From Albitalea sp966211955 (GTDB lineage: Bacteria; Pseudomonadota; Gammaproteobacteria; Burkholderiales; Burkholderiaceae_C): a stretch of 64,000 nt of DNA. The stretch lies in NCBI GenBank assembly GCA_966211955.1, contig CBIHOF010000003.1:186001-250000 (forward strand). Reading direction: 5' to 3'. Within the stretch, counting starts at the first letter, position 1. Each line of letters starts with the position of its first letter. Below are positions 23,712 through 32,707 of the stretch, in pieces. A program made the translations under genes and the position numbers. The notes under the pieces are model-generated. The model searched no databases, was not told the origin of the DNA, and saw nothing but the letters and a program-made list of their open reading frames with translations.

Positions 23712-24533
23712 ATGCACACCCCGTTTTCCGCTGAAACCGAACCCCGCTGGTTCCGCTGGCTGAGCCGGCTGGTTCGCCTTGGCATCGTCCGCGCGACCGC
23801 CGCCCTCACCGGCGTCGTCGCGCTGGCGGCGGTGGTGATTTCGCAGCTCGTCATCACCGTGGCCGGCCATGGCGACCGCATCATCGCGCTGGTGTCGTCC
23901 AGCCTGTGCTCGGTGGTGCTCACGCCCATCATCGGCTCGATGATCCTGCGCCTGGTGTTCGAGCTGGACCTGGCGCGCCAGCAGCTCACGGTGCTCGCCA
24001 CCCACGACGACCTCACCGGCGTGCACAACCGCCGCCACTTCATGGCCGTGGTGCAGCGCGAATGGGACCGCGCCCGCCGCTACAACACCGAGGCCGCCCT
24101 GCTGCTCATCGACGCCGACCACTTCAAGCGCGTCAACGACCAGCACGGCCACCTCTGCGGCGACGAGCTGCTGCGAGCCATCGCGAAGGCCGTGAGCGGC
24201 TCGCTGCGCCAGGCCGACGTGCTGGCCCGATTCGGTGGCGAGGAGCTCATCGTCTTCCTGCCGCACACCGACCCGCTGGGCGCGCTGGACGTGGCCGAGC
24301 GCATCCGAGAACGGGTGCAGGCACTGCGGGTGGACTGGAAGGGCAACACCGTGTTCACGACCGTGAGCGTGGGCGTGGCGCCGATGCGCGCCGAACTGCC
24401 GAGCCTGGACTGGATGATCCACGAGGCCGACACCGCGCTGTACGCCGCCAAGTCCGACGGCCGCAACTGCGTGCGCACCCTGCCCTTCGAATCGAGCCGC
24501 AGCGGCGGCGCGTTCGAGATCAATCCGCGTTGA
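23712..24533 (+). CDS. Membrane diguanylate cyclase (GGDEF)
   Basis: A 273-residue protein from ATG 23712. Two hydrophobic segments in residues about 25-80 anchor it in the inner membrane with almost no periplasmic domain. The GGDEF domain follows (about 95-260): DDLTGVHNRRHF, DADHFKRVNDQHGH and the active-site FGGEEL. The inhibitory I-site RxxD is present as RQAD five residues before GGEEL, so activity should be product-inhibited. It is the only cyclase seen in the window and a natural source of ligand for the PilZ protein at 20075. Confidence 0.92.
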   Translation: MHTPFSAETEPRWFRWLSRLVRLGIVRATAALTGVVALAAVVISQLVITVAGHGDRIIALVSSSLCSVVLTPIIGSMILRLVFELDLARQQLTVLATHDDLTGVHNRRHFMAVVQREWDRARRYNTEAALLLIDADHFKRVNDQHGHLCGDELLRAIAKAVSGSLRQADVLARFGGEELIVFLPHTDPLGALDVAERIRERVQALRVDWKGNTVFTTVSVGVAPMRAELPSLDWMIHEADTALYAAKSDGRNCVRTLPFESSRSGGAFEINPR

Positions 24534-24551
24534 TCCTGGCCTGACGGCGCC

Positions 24552-25955
24552 TCACACCCGCAAGCTGTTCAACACACTGCGCGTGCGCGTCATCGCCGCG
24601 TGCGGCAGCATGGACCAATCCCGCAGCCGGTTGTAGAGCGTCTTCACGCTCACGCCGAGCGCGTGGCTTGCGCGCTGCTGGTGCCCGTCGTAGTACTCGA
24701 GCGTGGCGAGCACCACCTGGCGCTCGATGTCAGCCCAGCTCTCGCCGACGCACACCGCCACGACGGGCATGTCGAGGCGCATCGGGTCGAGCGCCAGCGG
24801 GCGGTGAGGCACCGGCAGGCAGGCATCGGCGATCTCGCTGCCCGTGGCCATCACGTAGGCGCGCTCGACCACGTTGCGCAACTCGCGCACGTTGCCCGGC
24901 CACACGTAGCTCGCCAGCGCCTCCAGCGCCTGCGGTGTGAACCGCTTGGCCACGCCTTCGCGGCGAGCGATGCTCTCGAGGAAGTGGCGCGCAATCAGCG
25001 GGATGTCTTCCGCGCGCTCGCGCAAGGGCGGCACGTGGATGGGAAAGACATTGAGGCGGTAAAGCAGGTCTTCGCGCAGCTTGCCTTCGCGCACCGCCGT
25101 GAGCGGGTCGCGGTTGGTCGCGGCCACCAGCCGCACGTCGGTTGTCTGCACCTGCGTGGACCCCACGCGCATGAAGGTGCCGGTCTCCAGCACCCGCAAG
25201 AGCTTCACCTGCAGCTCCAGCGGCATCTCGGTGATCTCGTCCAGGAACAGCGTGCCGCCCTTGGTGCGCTCGAAGAAGCCGATGTGCTGCGAGTCGGCGC
25301 CGGTGAAGCTGCCCTTCTCGTGGCCGAAGATTTCACTCTCGATGAGGTGGGGGGAAATGGCGCCGCAGTTCACTGCGAGCATCGGCTTGTCGCAACGCCG
25401 GCTGCGGTCGTGCAGCGTGGCCGCCACGAGTTCCTTGCCGCTGCCGCTCTCGCCGGTCACGAACACCGTCACTCCAGTGGGCGCCACGCGATCGATCTGC
25501 TCGTGCACGCGCCGCATCAGCGGTGATTCGCCCAGCAGCCTTGGCGCACGCGGTCCACTCCCCTCGCCCGCCTCGCGCATGCCGTGCACTTGCTTCACCG
25601 CAGCGCGGCTCACGCGTGCGAGCAGCTCATTGAGCTGTGCACCGCTGACCGGCTTGAGCAGATAGTCCACCGCGCCCAGCCGCAGGGCGCGCACCGAACT
25701 CTCGAGATCGCCGTGGCCGGTGACGAAGACGACCTCGGTGTCTTCTTGCAGCGCCTCGTCGTCGAAGAGCCGGAAGCCGCTGCCGTCGGGCAGCTTGAGA
25801 TCCAGCAGCACCAGGTCGGGCCGGCGCATGGCCAGCTGCCGCCGCGCATCGCGCAGGCTGCCGGCCGTCGACACGGTGAAGCCCGCGTCGGAGATCAGCA
25901 TCGCCATGGTCTCGGCCGCATCGCGCTCGTCATCCACTACCAGCACATGTTGCAT
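24552..25955 (-). CDS. NtrC-family sigma-54-dependent response regulator (first)
   Basis: A 467-residue protein. Receiver about 1-118 with VLVVDDERDAAE, phospho-Asp in LLDLKLPDGSG and Lys in LLKPVS; AAA+ domain about 140-370 with Walker A GESGSGKE, Walker B GGTLFLDEITEMP and the sigma-54 contact loop GSFTGAD (variant of GAFTGA); Fis-type helix-turn-helix about 420-450 (QRASHALGVSVKTLYNRLRDW). It should open sigma-54 promoters on phosphorylation. No kinase is adjacent. With the homologue at 54607 it is a candidate controller of the many sigma-54-type promoters in this window. Confidence 0.93.
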   Translation of the reverse strand: MQHVLVVDDERDAAETMAMLISDAGFTVSTAGSLRDARRQLAMRRPDLVLLDLKLPDGSGFRLFDDEALQEDTEVVFVTGHGDLESSVRALRLGAVDYLLKPVSGAQLNELLARVSRAAVKQVHGMREAGEGSGPRAPRLLGESPLMRRVHEQIDRVAPTGVTVFVTGESGSGKELVAATLHDRSRRCDKPMLAVNCGAISPHLIESEIFGHEKGSFTGADSQHIGFFERTKGGTLFLDEITEMPLELQVKLLRVLETGTFMRVGSTQVQTTDVRLVAATNRDPLTAVREGKLREDLLYRLNVFPIHVPPLRERAEDIPLIARHFLESIARREGVAKRFTPQALEALASYVWPGNVRELRNVVERAYVMATGSEIADACLPVPHRPLALDPMRLDMPVVAVCVGESWADIERQVVLATLEYYDGHQQRASHALGVSVKTLYNRLRDWSMLPHAAMTRTRSVLNSLRV

Positions 25956-26009
25956 TGCCTGACTCCTCAGTGTTTCAGCGACCCTGTCGTCCGGGTGCGT
26001 GACGGTGGC

Positions 26010-27239
26010 TCATTTGCCGACCTCGATCCTGGCGGCGCACACCTGCGTGCCGCTTGCACACATGGCGCCGGTCACGTCGACCGACGCGCCCGCGACGAGG
26101 TTCGCCGCGCTTCCATGCTCGAACCTGGCGTTGGCGTCGTAGGCAACGGTGCTGCCGCGCAGCACGAAGGTGTGCTCCGATGCGTTCGCCGATTCGATGG
26201 CGCCCTTCAGCGACACCTTCTCCGGGCTGCCGTTGCTGTTGCTGCCGCCTTGACGGTACTCCACCTCGCCGGCCACCAGCGCGTGGTTCGAGACCGTTCC
26301 CGTGACCAGCAAGCGAACGCCGTTGGCGATCTGTCCATTCGTGCCGCCCTTGAAGATGACCGCGGCGCCCGCGGCATTCACCTTCGTGCCGTTGAGCTTG
26401 AAGTCGTTGAGGCCGTGGTAGCTGGAGACGATGCCATCGAGGGCCAGGCGTTCGGCATCGGCGGGCACCGGCTTGTTGCCGGGCGAACCGTCGAGCAGCT
26501 CCCAGTTGCCGTTCTTGGCCGCGGCGGTGCGCAGGTTCACCTTCACCATCGCACCGTTCGCGAGTGCCGGCACATCGGCGGGCGCGGCGCTGCCGTAGCT
26601 GATGCGCGCATTGCCGATGTAGAAGGTGCGCCCCGCCGTGTCCAGCCGGCTGACGACACCGCGCAGCTTGTAGCTCGTCACGGCCTGCGGCGCATCGATG
26701 CGTGTGGCGATGTACTGGCCGCTCGCCTCGTCGAGCATCGCATGCACTTCCAGCACCTGGCCGCCGCGCAGGCCCGCCATGCCATTGAGCGGCGATTCAA
26801 AGACGGTGTCGGTGTTGACCTTCACCGTCTGCCCGAGCACGGTGATCGTGAAGCCGTTCCAGTTCCAGGCCTGCAGCGGCCCGCGGATGGCGCTCGTGAA
26901 GACGATCTTGTCGGCCACCGCGCTGCTGATGCCGGTCGACGCGTCGGTACTGACCGGCCCCGCCGTCACGTCCAGCGTCATGCCGAGCTTGAGATCATTG
27001 CGACGGTGCAGGGCGCCCTCGTCGTCGAACACCAGCGCACGGGTTTCGTCGAAGTGCACACCGTTGAGCACCACGGAGCCGAAGCCGGAGAGCCGCCCGA
27101 TGGAATAGGACAAGTTCATGCGGCCGGTGCCGCCGCTGTCCACGCCGCCGCCCGCCATGCCGACGGCGGCGGACGCCGCCGCCAGCAGCGCTGCGGCGAG
27201 GCGCAATCCAGGCCCGACAAGACTCTTCAGGGGATTCAT
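26010..27239 (-). CDS. DUF5666-containing exported protein
   Basis: A 409-residue protein from ATG 27239 with AAGGAG upstream. Signal peptide about 1-29. The rest is repeated beta-rich modules of DUF5666/OB-like type, each with a phrase such as LRGVVSRLDTAGRTFYIGNARISY, LDGIVSSYHGLNDFKLNGTKVNA and LKGAIESANASEHTFVLRGSTVAYD, and a loop GxxVxVxG. Probably periplasmic or outer-membrane associated; function unknown. Its start overlaps the DUF6502 stop (ATGA), and the pair is a recurring neighbourhood in Burkholderiales. Confidence 0.8.
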   Translation of the reverse strand: MNPLKSLVGPGLRLAAALLAAASAAVGMAGGGVDSGGTGRMNLSYSIGRLSGFGSVVLNGVHFDETRALVFDDEGALHRRNDLKLGMTLDVTAGPVSTDASTGISSAVADKIVFTSAIRGPLQAWNWNGFTITVLGQTVKVNTDTVFESPLNGMAGLRGGQVLEVHAMLDEASGQYIATRIDAPQAVTSYKLRGVVSRLDTAGRTFYIGNARISYGSAAPADVPALANGAMVKVNLRTAAAKNGNWELLDGSPGNKPVPADAERLALDGIVSSYHGLNDFKLNGTKVNAAGAAVIFKGGTNGQIANGVRLLVTGTVSNHALVAGEVEYRQGGSNSNGSPEKVSLKGAIESANASEHTFVLRGSTVAYDANARFEHGSAANLVAGASVDVTGAMCASGTQVCAARIEVGK

Positions 27240-28225
27240 TTGTTGCTCCTTCGACGTCCCGGTTCTTTCTGTGCTGCGCTCTTTGCCCTGGCGCGTGCGG
27301 CTCGTGGCGGCTCAACGCCCATCGAGGCGCTGTAGGCATACATGCCAACCCTCAGTCGTTCCTGCCGGGGTCGGTCGCAAGCCTCGTCGTCGTCGATGTA
27401 CTCCTGAATCACCGGCGCCAGTTCCTTGAGGACGTGGTGCCATTGCTGCTTGATGAGTGGCCGCAGGCGGCCGATCGATTCGTGCGACAACTCGTTGGCA
27501 AAAAGTGCCTGCTCCAGGTGCCGAGGCGTGCGGCCCGGCTCGTCGCCCGGGTTCTCGTTGAGCACGTTGCCCACCGCCGCCTGGAGGTGGTCGCCCACGT
27601 TGGACGAGAGGAAACCCAGCAGGCGCTGGTGGTCGCCTTCGGGCACGAAGCTTTCGCGCAGCAGCAGCACCGCGTCGCGCGCCTCGTCGTAGCGCGCCAG
27701 TCCGAGCCGGCACACCTCCTCGAGCAGGGTGCGCGGGTGCACGTCCTTCGTGACCGACTGCGCCAAGCTCTCGAAGCTTGGCGCCGGGCCTTGCCGCCGC
27801 AAGACTGCCATCGGCTGGCCGCGATGGCGCAATGCGGGATCGCTCATCCAGCGCGTGAAGAGCTCGGTGGCGAGCGACCGCCGTGGTGACTCGGGCGCGC
27901 TGCTTCGCATCAGCCGTGCGACCTCACGCCGGTTCAGGCCCGTGGCGGCGCTGACGCGGCTCACCGCGCGATGCGGCAGCACGTCGGCATGGGCGTCGCG
28001 CGCCGCCTCGACGAAGGCAGCGCGCAAGAGTTCATCGAGCTCGCCGTGCCGCAGCCCGCGTGCCACCGCCAGCTTCGCAAGCGGTGCCATCACCGCCTTG
28101 CAAGCGCGCATGAGAGCGGCCAGCCCTTCGTCCCCGCTCGGGGCGGCGCTGGTGTCTCGCAGCGGGCGAAGTGCGCTCAGGCGTTGCACGATATGTCGAG
28201 CCTGAAGCCGCGCGAAATGTGCCAT
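27236..28225 (-). CDS. DUF6502 family protein
   Basis: A 329-residue, mostly helical cytosolic protein from ATG 28225. After an N-terminal stretch come LLRAAFVEAARDA, SRVSAATGLNRREVARLM (a helix-turn-helix-like segment about 90-110), and ELFTRWMSDPALRHRGQP, which define the DUF6502 family and suggest a regulatory role. The C-terminus is Arg/Lys-rich. It is translationally coupled to DUF5666. The start codon lies inside a perfect 10-base-arm inverted repeat (28213-28237), a good candidate for autoregulation. Confidence 0.8.
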   Translation of the reverse strand: MAHFARLQARHIVQRLSALRPLRDTSAAPSGDEGLAALMRACKAVMAPLAKLAVARGLRHGELDELLRAAFVEAARDAHADVLPHRAVSRVSAATGLNRREVARLMRSSAPESPRRSLATELFTRWMSDPALRHRGQPMAVLRRQGPAPSFESLAQSVTKDVHPRTLLEEVCRLGLARYDEARDAVLLLRESFVPEGDHQRLLGFLSSNVGDHLQAAVGNVLNENPGDEPGRTPRHLEQALFANELSHESIGRLRPLIKQQWHHVLKELAPVIQEYIDDDEACDRPRQERLRVGMYAYSASMGVEPPRAARARAKSAAQKEPGRRRSNK

Positions 28226-28237
28226 TTGCACATTTCG
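28213..28237. promoter_or_regulatory. Inverted repeat over the DUF6502 start codon
   Basis: CGAAATGTGC - CATTT - GCACATTTCG: perfect 10-base arms with a 5-base centre, covering the ATG at 28223-28225. It is AT-richer than its surroundings. It could be an operator for the downstream HTH-like protein, or an RNA hairpin hiding the start codon. Confidence 0.6.
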
Positions 28238-28305
28238 ATCAAGGCGTGGGTTGAGATGGCCATGGTCCAAACTGCTTGATGGGAAGCGTCTAGGGGCGTT
28301 GCGGC

Positions 28306-28887
28306 TCAGTCGGCCAGCGGCATCACCGCAACGTTGTCCGGCGCTCGAGCGAGCGCATCGATGAGCTCGCGGTTGAAGGCCGGCAGGTCGTCGGGCTTGC
28401 GGCTCGATATCCAGTTGGCATCGACGACCACCTCGCGGTCGACCCAGTTGCCGCCGGCATTGCGGATGTCGTCCTGCAGCGACGGCCAGCTCGTGAGCGT
28501 GCGCCCTTCCACGAGGCCAGCCGACACGAGCAGCCATGGTCCGTGGCAGATGACCCCGATGGGCTTGCCCGCGGCATCGAAGTCCTGCACCAGGCGCTGG
28601 GCCAGCTCGACCATGCGCAGCGCATCCGCGTTCATGGTGCCGCCGGGCAGCACCAGTGCATCGAAATCGAGTGCGCTTGCATCATGCAGGACCATCTCGA
28701 CACTGAAGCTGTCGCCGATCTTCTCGTGGTGCATGCCGCGAACCGAAGGCCCCTTGGGCGCAATGATGGTCGTCTGCGCGCCGGCATCCTCCAGTGCGCG
28801 CTGCGGCTCGGCAAGCTCGGCTTGCTCGAAGAGATCCGACACGAGGATGGCCACCCTCAGGCCATCGAGTTGCTTGTCCACAGCCAT
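28306..28887 (-). CDS. DJ-1/PfpI family protein (glutamine amidotransferase-like)
   Basis: A 193-residue cytosolic protein from ATG 28887, with AAAGGAG upstream. The fold markers are RVAILVSDLFEQAEL, DALVLPGGTMNADALR and the nucleophile elbow VICHGPWLLV (Cys about 114 followed by His, as in PfpI/YhbO). Related proteins act as stress-induced deglycases, chaperones or peptidases; which applies cannot be read from sequence. It begins 13 bases after the MEDS hybrid kinase and should share its sigma-54-type promoter. Confidence 0.88.
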   Translation of the reverse strand: MAVDKQLDGLRVAILVSDLFEQAELAEPQRALEDAGAQTTIIAPKGPSVRGMHHEKIGDSFSVEMVLHDASALDFDALVLPGGTMNADALRMVELAQRLVQDFDAAGKPIGVICHGPWLLVSAGLVEGRTLTSWPSLQDDIRNAGGNWVDREVVVDANWISSRKPDDLPAFNRELIDALARAPDNVAVMPLAD

Positions 28888-28900
28888 GTCACGGCTCCTT

Positions 28901-31129
28901 TCAATGCAGCGCGCCGGCCTGTGCAGGCTCGTTCGTGCCGTTCACGAGAGTGATCAACCGGTCCACGTCGACCGGCTTGACGAGATGCAGTTCGAAGCCG
29001 GCTTCCACGCTGCGCCGGCGATCGCCTTCCTGGCTGTAGCCGGTGAGCGCGAAGAGGCGGCACGCCTGCTCGCCGAGCTGCTGGCGCAAGCGCATCGCGA
29101 GCTCGTAGCCATCCATCACCGGCAGGCCGATGTCCAGCACCGCCACGTCGGGCTTGAAGTCCTCGACCAGCCTGAGCGCGGCAGCAGGGTCGTGCGCGAC
29201 CTTCACGTCATGCCCTTGCGCGCCCAGCGCCAACGCCAGCGTGTCGACCGCATCCGCGTTGTCGTCCACCAGCAGCACCCGCAGGCCGCCGCCATGGGGC
29301 GCCGCAGCTTCGAAGGGCTTGTGCGGTGCGGTTGCGGCCTCCGACGTGTCCAGCGGCAGGCGCACGAGGAACTCGCTGCCCTCGCCCAGCCCGCCGCTCA
29401 GCGCGGACACGCGTCCGCCATGCAGGTGCACGAGGCTCTTGACCAGCGCAAGGCCGATGCCCAGCCCGCCCTCGGCCCGGTCGACGCCACGTTCGCCCTG
29501 CACGAACAGGTCGAACACGCGGCCGAGCATGTGCGGCGCGATCCCCATGCCGTTGTCGCGCACGGAGATGACGAGCTGGCTCGAATCACGTCGGGCGCGC
29601 AGCACGATCTCGCCGCCCTCGGGCGTGTAACGAGCCGCGTTGGTGAGCAGGTTCGACACCACCTGCGCGAGGCGCACGGGGTCGCCGTACCAGGCAATCG
29701 ACTCGGTCGGCATGCGAACGTCCAGCCGGTGGCGGCGCTTCTCGATCAAGGGGCTCGCCATCTCCACCGCCTTGGACAGCACGCCGCCGATGTCCGCACA
29801 TTCGCGCCGCAATTCGATCTTGCCGCGCGTGATCTTGGAGACGTCGAGCAGGTCGTCCACGAGGCGGATGAGGTGGTCCACCTGGCGCTGGATGATTGCC
29901 TGCTCGCGGTCGGTCTCGCGGCCGCCGCGCATCTTCATCAGCTGCAGCGTGGTGACGATGGGTGCGAGCGGATTGCGCAGTTCGTGCCCGAGCATGGCAA
30001 GAAACTCGTCCTTCGCCCGGTTGGCCGCGGCCAGTTCGCGCAAGAGCCGGGTGCGCTCTTCGTTGGCTTTCTCCAGCACCTCGCGGGCCTGCTGCTGCTC
30101 GGTCACGTCGCGCGTGAAGCAGCGCGTGCACTGCAACTCGCCATGCTCCATCACGGGCGTGGTGTGGATGAGCACATGCCGCACGCTGCCGTCCTTGCAG
30201 CGCAGGCTGGCGCTCTCGTTGTAGAGAACCTCGCCCTCGCGCATTCGGGCGGCGATGATCTGGCCATGGTGCGTGTCGTTATGGAAGCGCCACCAGGGCT
30301 GGCCGATGTAATCGTCGCGCTCCAGCCCGAGCATTTCGAGTTCGGCGCGGTTCGCCCACAGGACGACACCGTCCGGGCCGATGCGGTTCAAGCCCTCGGC
30401 CGCGTTGTCGAGGAATTCCGCGAGCTCCTTCTCTCGCATGCGCAAGGTGGTCTCGGCATGCGTGCGCTTGTCCACTTCGACTTCCAGCGCCATGGCCTTT
30501 TGCTGCAGCTGCGCGAGCGCAAGGTCGTCGCGCGCACTGCCCGCTGTCACCAGTCTCGTCTGCGGTGGCAGCACATGCGAATGACGCGCGCAGACATGCT
30601 GGAAAGCCAGGCTGTCCTCGGGCTTGGAGAAGAGGTTCAGCGGGTAGGCGCAGTACAGCGAGAAATCCTGCTGTGCGGACAGCCCGTTCCACAACTCTTC
30701 CAGGCGGATGGCGGCTGCATGGTTGCCGCGCTGGCACAGCAGCGCCACCATTTCGCCAAAGGCACGCACCGAGCGCTGGCCGCGCTGCGCGGCGCCGCGG
30801 ATCAAGCCGCCCACCACCTCGTCGAACAGTGCATCGTCGGGCCAGTCGTCTTGCATGAAGCGCGCCAGTGTCTCGTCGGCATCCAGCGCGATGTATTCGC
30901 CGGTGAACCAGTGCGTGGCGCCCACTGCCTCGCGTGCGCCGTGAAGCCGCAGGTCGAGCTCGGCGCGATGCTCGGCGGTGGCGATGACGATGGCCGTGTC
31001 GCCACGCCGAAGCGCGCCGTCCATGAAATCAGCGACTTCACTGAGCAAGGCAGCATCGTCCGTATAGAACTGGACGAAGTGAGAGCCGAGCTTTGCAGCA
31101 TCGGCTCCGGCAATGGGAGTTGAAGGCAC
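28901..31129 (-). CDS. Hybrid sensor kinase with MEDS input domain (MEDS-PAS-HisKA-HATPase-REC)
   Basis: A 742-residue soluble hybrid kinase. GTG at 31129 is supported by GGAG six bases upstream. The first 190 residues (GSHFVQFYTDDAALLSEVADFM..., GDTAIVIATAEHR) are a MEDS/DcmR-type sensory domain; a PAS domain follows at about 235-350; HisKA with H-box LAMLGHELRNPLAPI near 380; HATPase with N-box LTNAARYT, G1 DNGMGI and G2 GLGIGLALVKSL; receiver about 620-735 with LLDIG-like VLDIGLPVMDG and LVKPVD. First gene of a unit with PfpI under the site at 31182. Confidence 0.9.
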   Translation of the reverse strand: MPSTPIAGADAAKLGSHFVQFYTDDAALLSEVADFMDGALRRGDTAIVIATAEHRAELDLRLHGAREAVGATHWFTGEYIALDADETLARFMQDDWPDDALFDEVVGGLIRGAAQRGQRSVRAFGEMVALLCQRGNHAAAIRLEELWNGLSAQQDFSLYCAYPLNLFSKPEDSLAFQHVCARHSHVLPPQTRLVTAGSARDDLALAQLQQKAMALEVEVDKRTHAETTLRMREKELAEFLDNAAEGLNRIGPDGVVLWANRAELEMLGLERDDYIGQPWWRFHNDTHHGQIIAARMREGEVLYNESASLRCKDGSVRHVLIHTTPVMEHGELQCTRCFTRDVTEQQQAREVLEKANEERTRLLRELAAANRAKDEFLAMLGHELRNPLAPIVTTLQLMKMRGGRETDREQAIIQRQVDHLIRLVDDLLDVSKITRGKIELRRECADIGGVLSKAVEMASPLIEKRRHRLDVRMPTESIAWYGDPVRLAQVVSNLLTNAARYTPEGGEIVLRARRDSSQLVISVRDNGMGIAPHMLGRVFDLFVQGERGVDRAEGGLGIGLALVKSLVHLHGGRVSALSGGLGEGSEFLVRLPLDTSEAATAPHKPFEAAAPHGGGLRVLLVDDNADAVDTLALALGAQGHDVKVAHDPAAALRLVEDFKPDVAVLDIGLPVMDGYELAMRLRQQLGEQACRLFALTGYSQEGDRRRSVEAGFELHLVKPVDVDRLITLVNGTNEPAQAGALH

Positions 31130-31181
31130 ACGTATCTCCAGGGCGCACCCCCAGAAGCGAAGGCGACTCGGGGCAAATCTG

Positions 31182-31196
31182 GCAATCGGTGTGCCC
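31182..31196 (-). promoter_or_regulatory. Putative sigma-54 promoter (GGGCACACCGATTGC)
   Basis: One mismatch to TGGCACR-N4-TTGC; minus strand; predicted start near 31170, about 41 bases before the kinase GTG. Confidence 0.7.
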
Positions 31197-31345
31197 GCAT
31201 GGGGTAGGAGTTACACGCTCTGTAGTCTTCGCCTCACAACAAGCTGCGTTGCGGACCGACACGTCAATCGGCGACGGCTGGCATCCGGCCGCTCGCCAAA
31301 GGTCGAGGATGTATTGCCATGTCAGGCCACAAAGGAGTTCGAACC

Positions 31346-31825
31346 ATGACTCGCAAGATTCTCACCCTCTCCCTGCTTGCCTCTTCCCTCGCGTTGACGG
31401 TGGGCTGCTCCTCCGTGCGGAGTGACCCGACGCCGACCTACGGCGCAGTCGGCTCGTCGCCCGCCTCTTCGAACTCCGGCACTTATGAAAGCGTGCAGTA
31501 CGGCTACGTGCGCAACATCCAGCAGCTGGACACGTCGCGCCGCAGCTCCGGCGCCGGCGCACTTCTCGGTGCGGTGGTGGGCGGCGTGGTCGGCAACCAG
31601 GTCGGCTCGGGCACGGGCCGCGCAGTGGCGACCGCCGCAGGTGCCGTCGGCGGCGCGGTGATCGGCAACAAGATCGAGCAAGGCCGCAATGCGCCTTCGA
31701 ACTACTACCAGGTTGACGTGCGCATGGACAACGGCGACTTCAAGACCTTCGACTATGCAGACCTGAACGGCCTGCGCGTGGGTGACCGCGTGCGCGTGCA
31801 GGACAACCAGCTGCAGCGCTGGTAA
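31346..31825 (+). CDS. Glycine-zipper (2TM) outer-membrane lipoprotein
   Basis: A 159-residue protein from ATG 31346 behind AAAGGAG. A lipoprotein signal ends in LTVGC (Cys about 20). The YGYVRNIQQLDT strand, then GAGALLGAVVGGVVGNQVGSGTGRAVATAAGAVGGAVIGNKIEQ (two Gly-zipper helices, about 73-115), and a C-terminal beta part (YYQVDVRMDNGDFKTFDY...GDRVRVQDNQLQRW) match SlyB/PcP-type lipoproteins, which help keep outer-membrane integrity under stress. A strong 16-base-stem terminator follows. No good sigma-54 site was found. Confidence 0.9.
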   Translation: MTRKILTLSLLASSLALTVGCSSVRSDPTPTYGAVGSSPASSNSGTYESVQYGYVRNIQQLDTSRRSSGAGALLGAVVGGVVGNQVGSGTGRAVATAAGAVGGAVIGNKIEQGRNAPSNYYQVDVRMDNGDFKTFDYADLNGLRVGDRVRVQDNQLQRW

Positions 31826-31841
31826 GCCGCGAATACACCTG

Positions 31842-31877
31842 CAACGACAAAGGGGCCGCGAGGCCCCTTTGTCGTTG
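31842..31877. terminator. Bidirectional terminator, 16-base perfect stem
   Basis: CAACGACAAAGGGGCC pairs perfectly with GGCCCCTTTGTCGTTG around a GCGA loop, between the convergent lipoprotein and 124-residue genes. Confidence 0.85.
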
Positions 31878-31906
31878 TCGTCCATCGACCTGAATCCAGC
31901 GCTACC

Positions 31907-32281
31907 TCAGCACGGGCGGCGCATGCCGTTGGCCGCCATCGTCGTGTTGCCGGTGCCGGAGGTGCTCATGCGGCTTTCGTAGGTGCGGCGCACGCACTCG
32001 GCACGCGCGCTGCGGTCGTTGCCGTTGATGCAGCGCTCGTAGGCCACCGGCATGTTGCCGTGAAGCGCAGCGGTCTGGCGCGATGCGGCATGCGAGCGAT
32101 GGCTGCGCAAGGGCTGGTTCGAGCCCGTGCCCGATGCGCTGCTGTAGCTCCCCCGGTCGCAGTCAACGCTGGAAGCGCCCGATGGCGAGGGGTTGTCTCC
32201 ATTCGAGCCTTGCGCATACGCGGCACCGCTGAACGCGAGCGCGCAGCACAGCGAGGCCATCAGCCGGGAAGTCGTTGCCAT
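31907..32281 (-). CDS. Secreted Ser/Asn/Gly-rich protein, 124 residues
   Basis: ATG 32281 with AAGGAG upstream gives a signal peptide (MATTSRLMASLCCALAFSGAAYAQ). The mature part is Ser/Gly/Asn-rich with a conserved-looking core containing paired Cys (VDCDRG, YERCINGNDRSARAECVRRTYES, MRRPC), which may form disulfides. I do not recognise a named family. A sigma-54-type promoter at 32318 gives a 25-base leader. Confidence 0.65.
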   Translation of the reverse strand: MATTSRLMASLCCALAFSGAAYAQGSNGDNPSPSGASSVDCDRGSYSSASGTGSNQPLRSHRSHAASRQTAALHGNMPVAYERCINGNDRSARAECVRRTYESRMSTSGTGNTTMAANGMRRPC

Positions 32282-32317
32282 GGTCTTCTCTCCTTGTGGT
32301 TGGAACAACAAGAAAAG

Positions 32318-32332
32318 GCAACCGTCGTGCCG
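32318..32332 (-). promoter_or_regulatory. Putative sigma-54 promoter (CGGCACGACGGTTGC)
   Basis: GGCACG at -24 and TTGC at -12 on the minus strand; predicted start near 32306, before the gene at 32281. Confidence 0.7.
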
Positions 32333-32381
32333 AAGCGGCACGACGTGTGAGGCGATGTTGCGGACGTGTGCCGTCGGACGA

Positions 32382-32594
32382 CTAGTGCAAGGTCGGGACC
32401 TCGGGCGTGTCCATCACCGGCGGTGGCGTGGCCGGTGGCTCACGCACCGGAACTGGCTCGGTGGATGGCGCCGGCGGGTCCTTCACGTCAGGCGGATCCA
32501 CCTCCGGCCCTGGTGGCTTCGGCGGTGGCACGGTGGGTGGCGATGTCGGCGGCTCCGGCATCTGATGGGCGATCAAGGACACGGCGTTTCTCAC
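32382..32594 (-). CDS. Small proline-rich protein (tentative)
   Basis: 70 residues from GTG 32594 (or 59 from ATG 32561). After a short start the protein is Pro/Glu/Asp/Thr/Val-rich (PEPPTSPPTVPPPKPPGP, then DPPDVKDPPAPS), with a repeat-like PP spacing. Similar Pro-rich small proteins occur beside stress genes in Burkholderiales. No clear ribosome site. Only a weak sigma-54-like element (AGGATCGTTGCTTGC, 32622-32636, minus) lies upstream. Coding status is uncertain. Confidence 0.35.
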   Translation of the reverse strand: MRNAVSLIAHQMPEPPTSPPTVPPPKPPGPEVDPPDVKDPPAPSTEPVPVREPPATPPPVMDTPEVPTLH

Positions 32595-32692
32595 GGACGT
32601 TGGTGGGTCACGTCACCCGCGGCAAGCAACGATCCTGCACGCCGCCGGCAAAAACTACCTCAGCGGCGCAAGCGCTGCCGCAGGCCTGCGAC

Positions 32693-32707
32693 GGGCGTTT
32701 CGTTTGC
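32693..32707 (+). promoter_or_regulatory. Putative sigma-54 promoter (GGGCGTTTCGTTTGC)
   Basis: GG and TTTGC correctly spaced; the -24 block has GGCGT in place of GGCAC. Predicted start near 32719 for the general-stress gene at 32774. Confidence 0.4.

Noticed and set aside
28334..31123. 929-residue plus-strand open frame
   Set aside because: Shadow of PfpI and the MEDS kinase on the other strand, caused by high G+C.
31281..31300. TGGCATCCGGCCGCTC before the glycine-zipper lipoprotein
   Set aside because: GG to GC distance is 11, one base short, and the TTGC core is absent.
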